Made by a program: the position numbers and the translations under genes. From positions 4,121 through 68,120 of the forward strand of contig JAKQSI010000128.1 of assembly GCA_029570205.1 (NCBI GenBank): DNA of 64,000 nucleotides, written 5' to 3'. The DNA is from Candidatus Omnitrophota bacterium. Lineage in GTDB: Bacteria; Hinthialibacterota; Hinthialibacteria; Hinthialibacterales; JAKPRU01. Shown here piece after piece: positions 63,842 to 64,000 of this stretch (the stretch's first letter is position 1; every line of letters begins with the position of its first letter). The notes below the pieces were generated by a model. The model was not told where the DNA came from. It made no database searches and saw only the letters and a program-made list of their open reading frames with translations.

Positions 63842-64000
63842 GAGGACGCAAAGGCGGATCTCGCGCCTTTAACCGATACAAACTCGAATATCACCAAGCT
63901 GCCTTTGGTTTCCGAAGCGATTGGTTCGATCCTTGCTAATAAAACCAAGCAGGAATACATCAGCACGATCGGTCAGGACCAGGTAAAGGCCGAAATTCAG
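63842..64000 (+). CDS. Possible partial coding frame at the right edge
   Basis: Open frame from after a TAA at 63839 to the end, giving SNITKLPLVSEAIGSILANK and TKQEYISTIGQDQVKAEI, which looks like protein, but no ATG, GTG or TTG starts it in a sensible place. A competing frame starts ATG 63828 or 63834 and ends after 36 codons. Either a non-canonical start, a frameshift, or noise. Confidence 0.3.

Overview
The window (about 55% GC by eye) looks like chromosome from an uncultured Gram-negative, heterotrophic bacterium. Pointers are a split between envelope glycan genes (two GT2 enzymes, GT4, CgeB-like, FemAB-like, GT-C-like), sugar and plant-polymer genes (pectate lyase, Gfo/Idh/MocA, SIS, ROK, a secreted GH2-like protein), two UroD-like methyltransferases, an archaeal/eukaryal-type ProS, B12-dependent ribonucleotide reductase, a dockerin-like repeat and many short intergenic palindromic repeats. 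This set fits PVC/FCB-neighbourhood candidate phyla such as Sumerlaeota, Hydrogenedentota or Planctomycetota relatives; the phylum cannot be fixed from the sequence alone.

Layout. 0-12 kb: GT-C-like membrane protein (5' cut), sugar oxidoreductase-SIS-ROK run, a GspE-type ATPase fused to a secreted/TPR/membrane front end, polyprenyl diphosphate synthase, FemAB-like plus GT4 pair, pectate lyase, TauE/SafE permease. 13-16.4 kb: a small defence/toxin-antitoxin island on the minus strand with intact hicBA (hicA only 57 aa), a decayed second hicAB, a single-chain DUF262/HNH (GmrSD-like) protein and a BrnT-type toxin pseudogene with its antitoxin intact. 16.6-27 kb: Asp23, FolC, a UroD-like enzyme, a large PAS/GAF histidine kinase followed by a 65-aa stand-alone DHp domain, ProS, a three-copy tandem repeat, a second UroD-like enzyme, PgeF. 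27-41.8 kb: membrane protein, large secreted metalloprotease with P domain, ThiS-ThiG, a bacterial multi-zinc-knuckle protein, CgeB-like transferase, DUF2914 protein, FtsK, GT2.

42-50.8 kb is a compact, one-direction block of tailed-phage structural and lysis genes: scaffold-like coiled coil, decoration protein, HK97-type capsid, Dit-like tail protein, prohead-protease-like protein, fibre with LamG and S74 chaperone, holin-like, BppU-like and M15 peptidase. I see no terminase, portal, tape measure, integrase or repressor, and dispersed repeats of the host type sit between its genes. This is the most interesting candidate for a domesticated or minimal virus-derived system.

51-58.5 kb: nrdJ behind a recognisable promoter with possible NrdR boxes and an attenuator-like hairpin, GT2, a secreted GH2-like protein with a broken paralogue behind it, a small secreted protein, tRNA-Arg(UCU). 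58.8-62.5 kb is a mobile/decayed region: a REP-associated tyrosine transposase with four upstream repeat copies and one inverted downstream copy, a helicase pseudogene truncated at both ends, and a decayed ISKra4-type element. The window ends with a secreted protein, a dockerin-like protein and an unclear partial reading frame.
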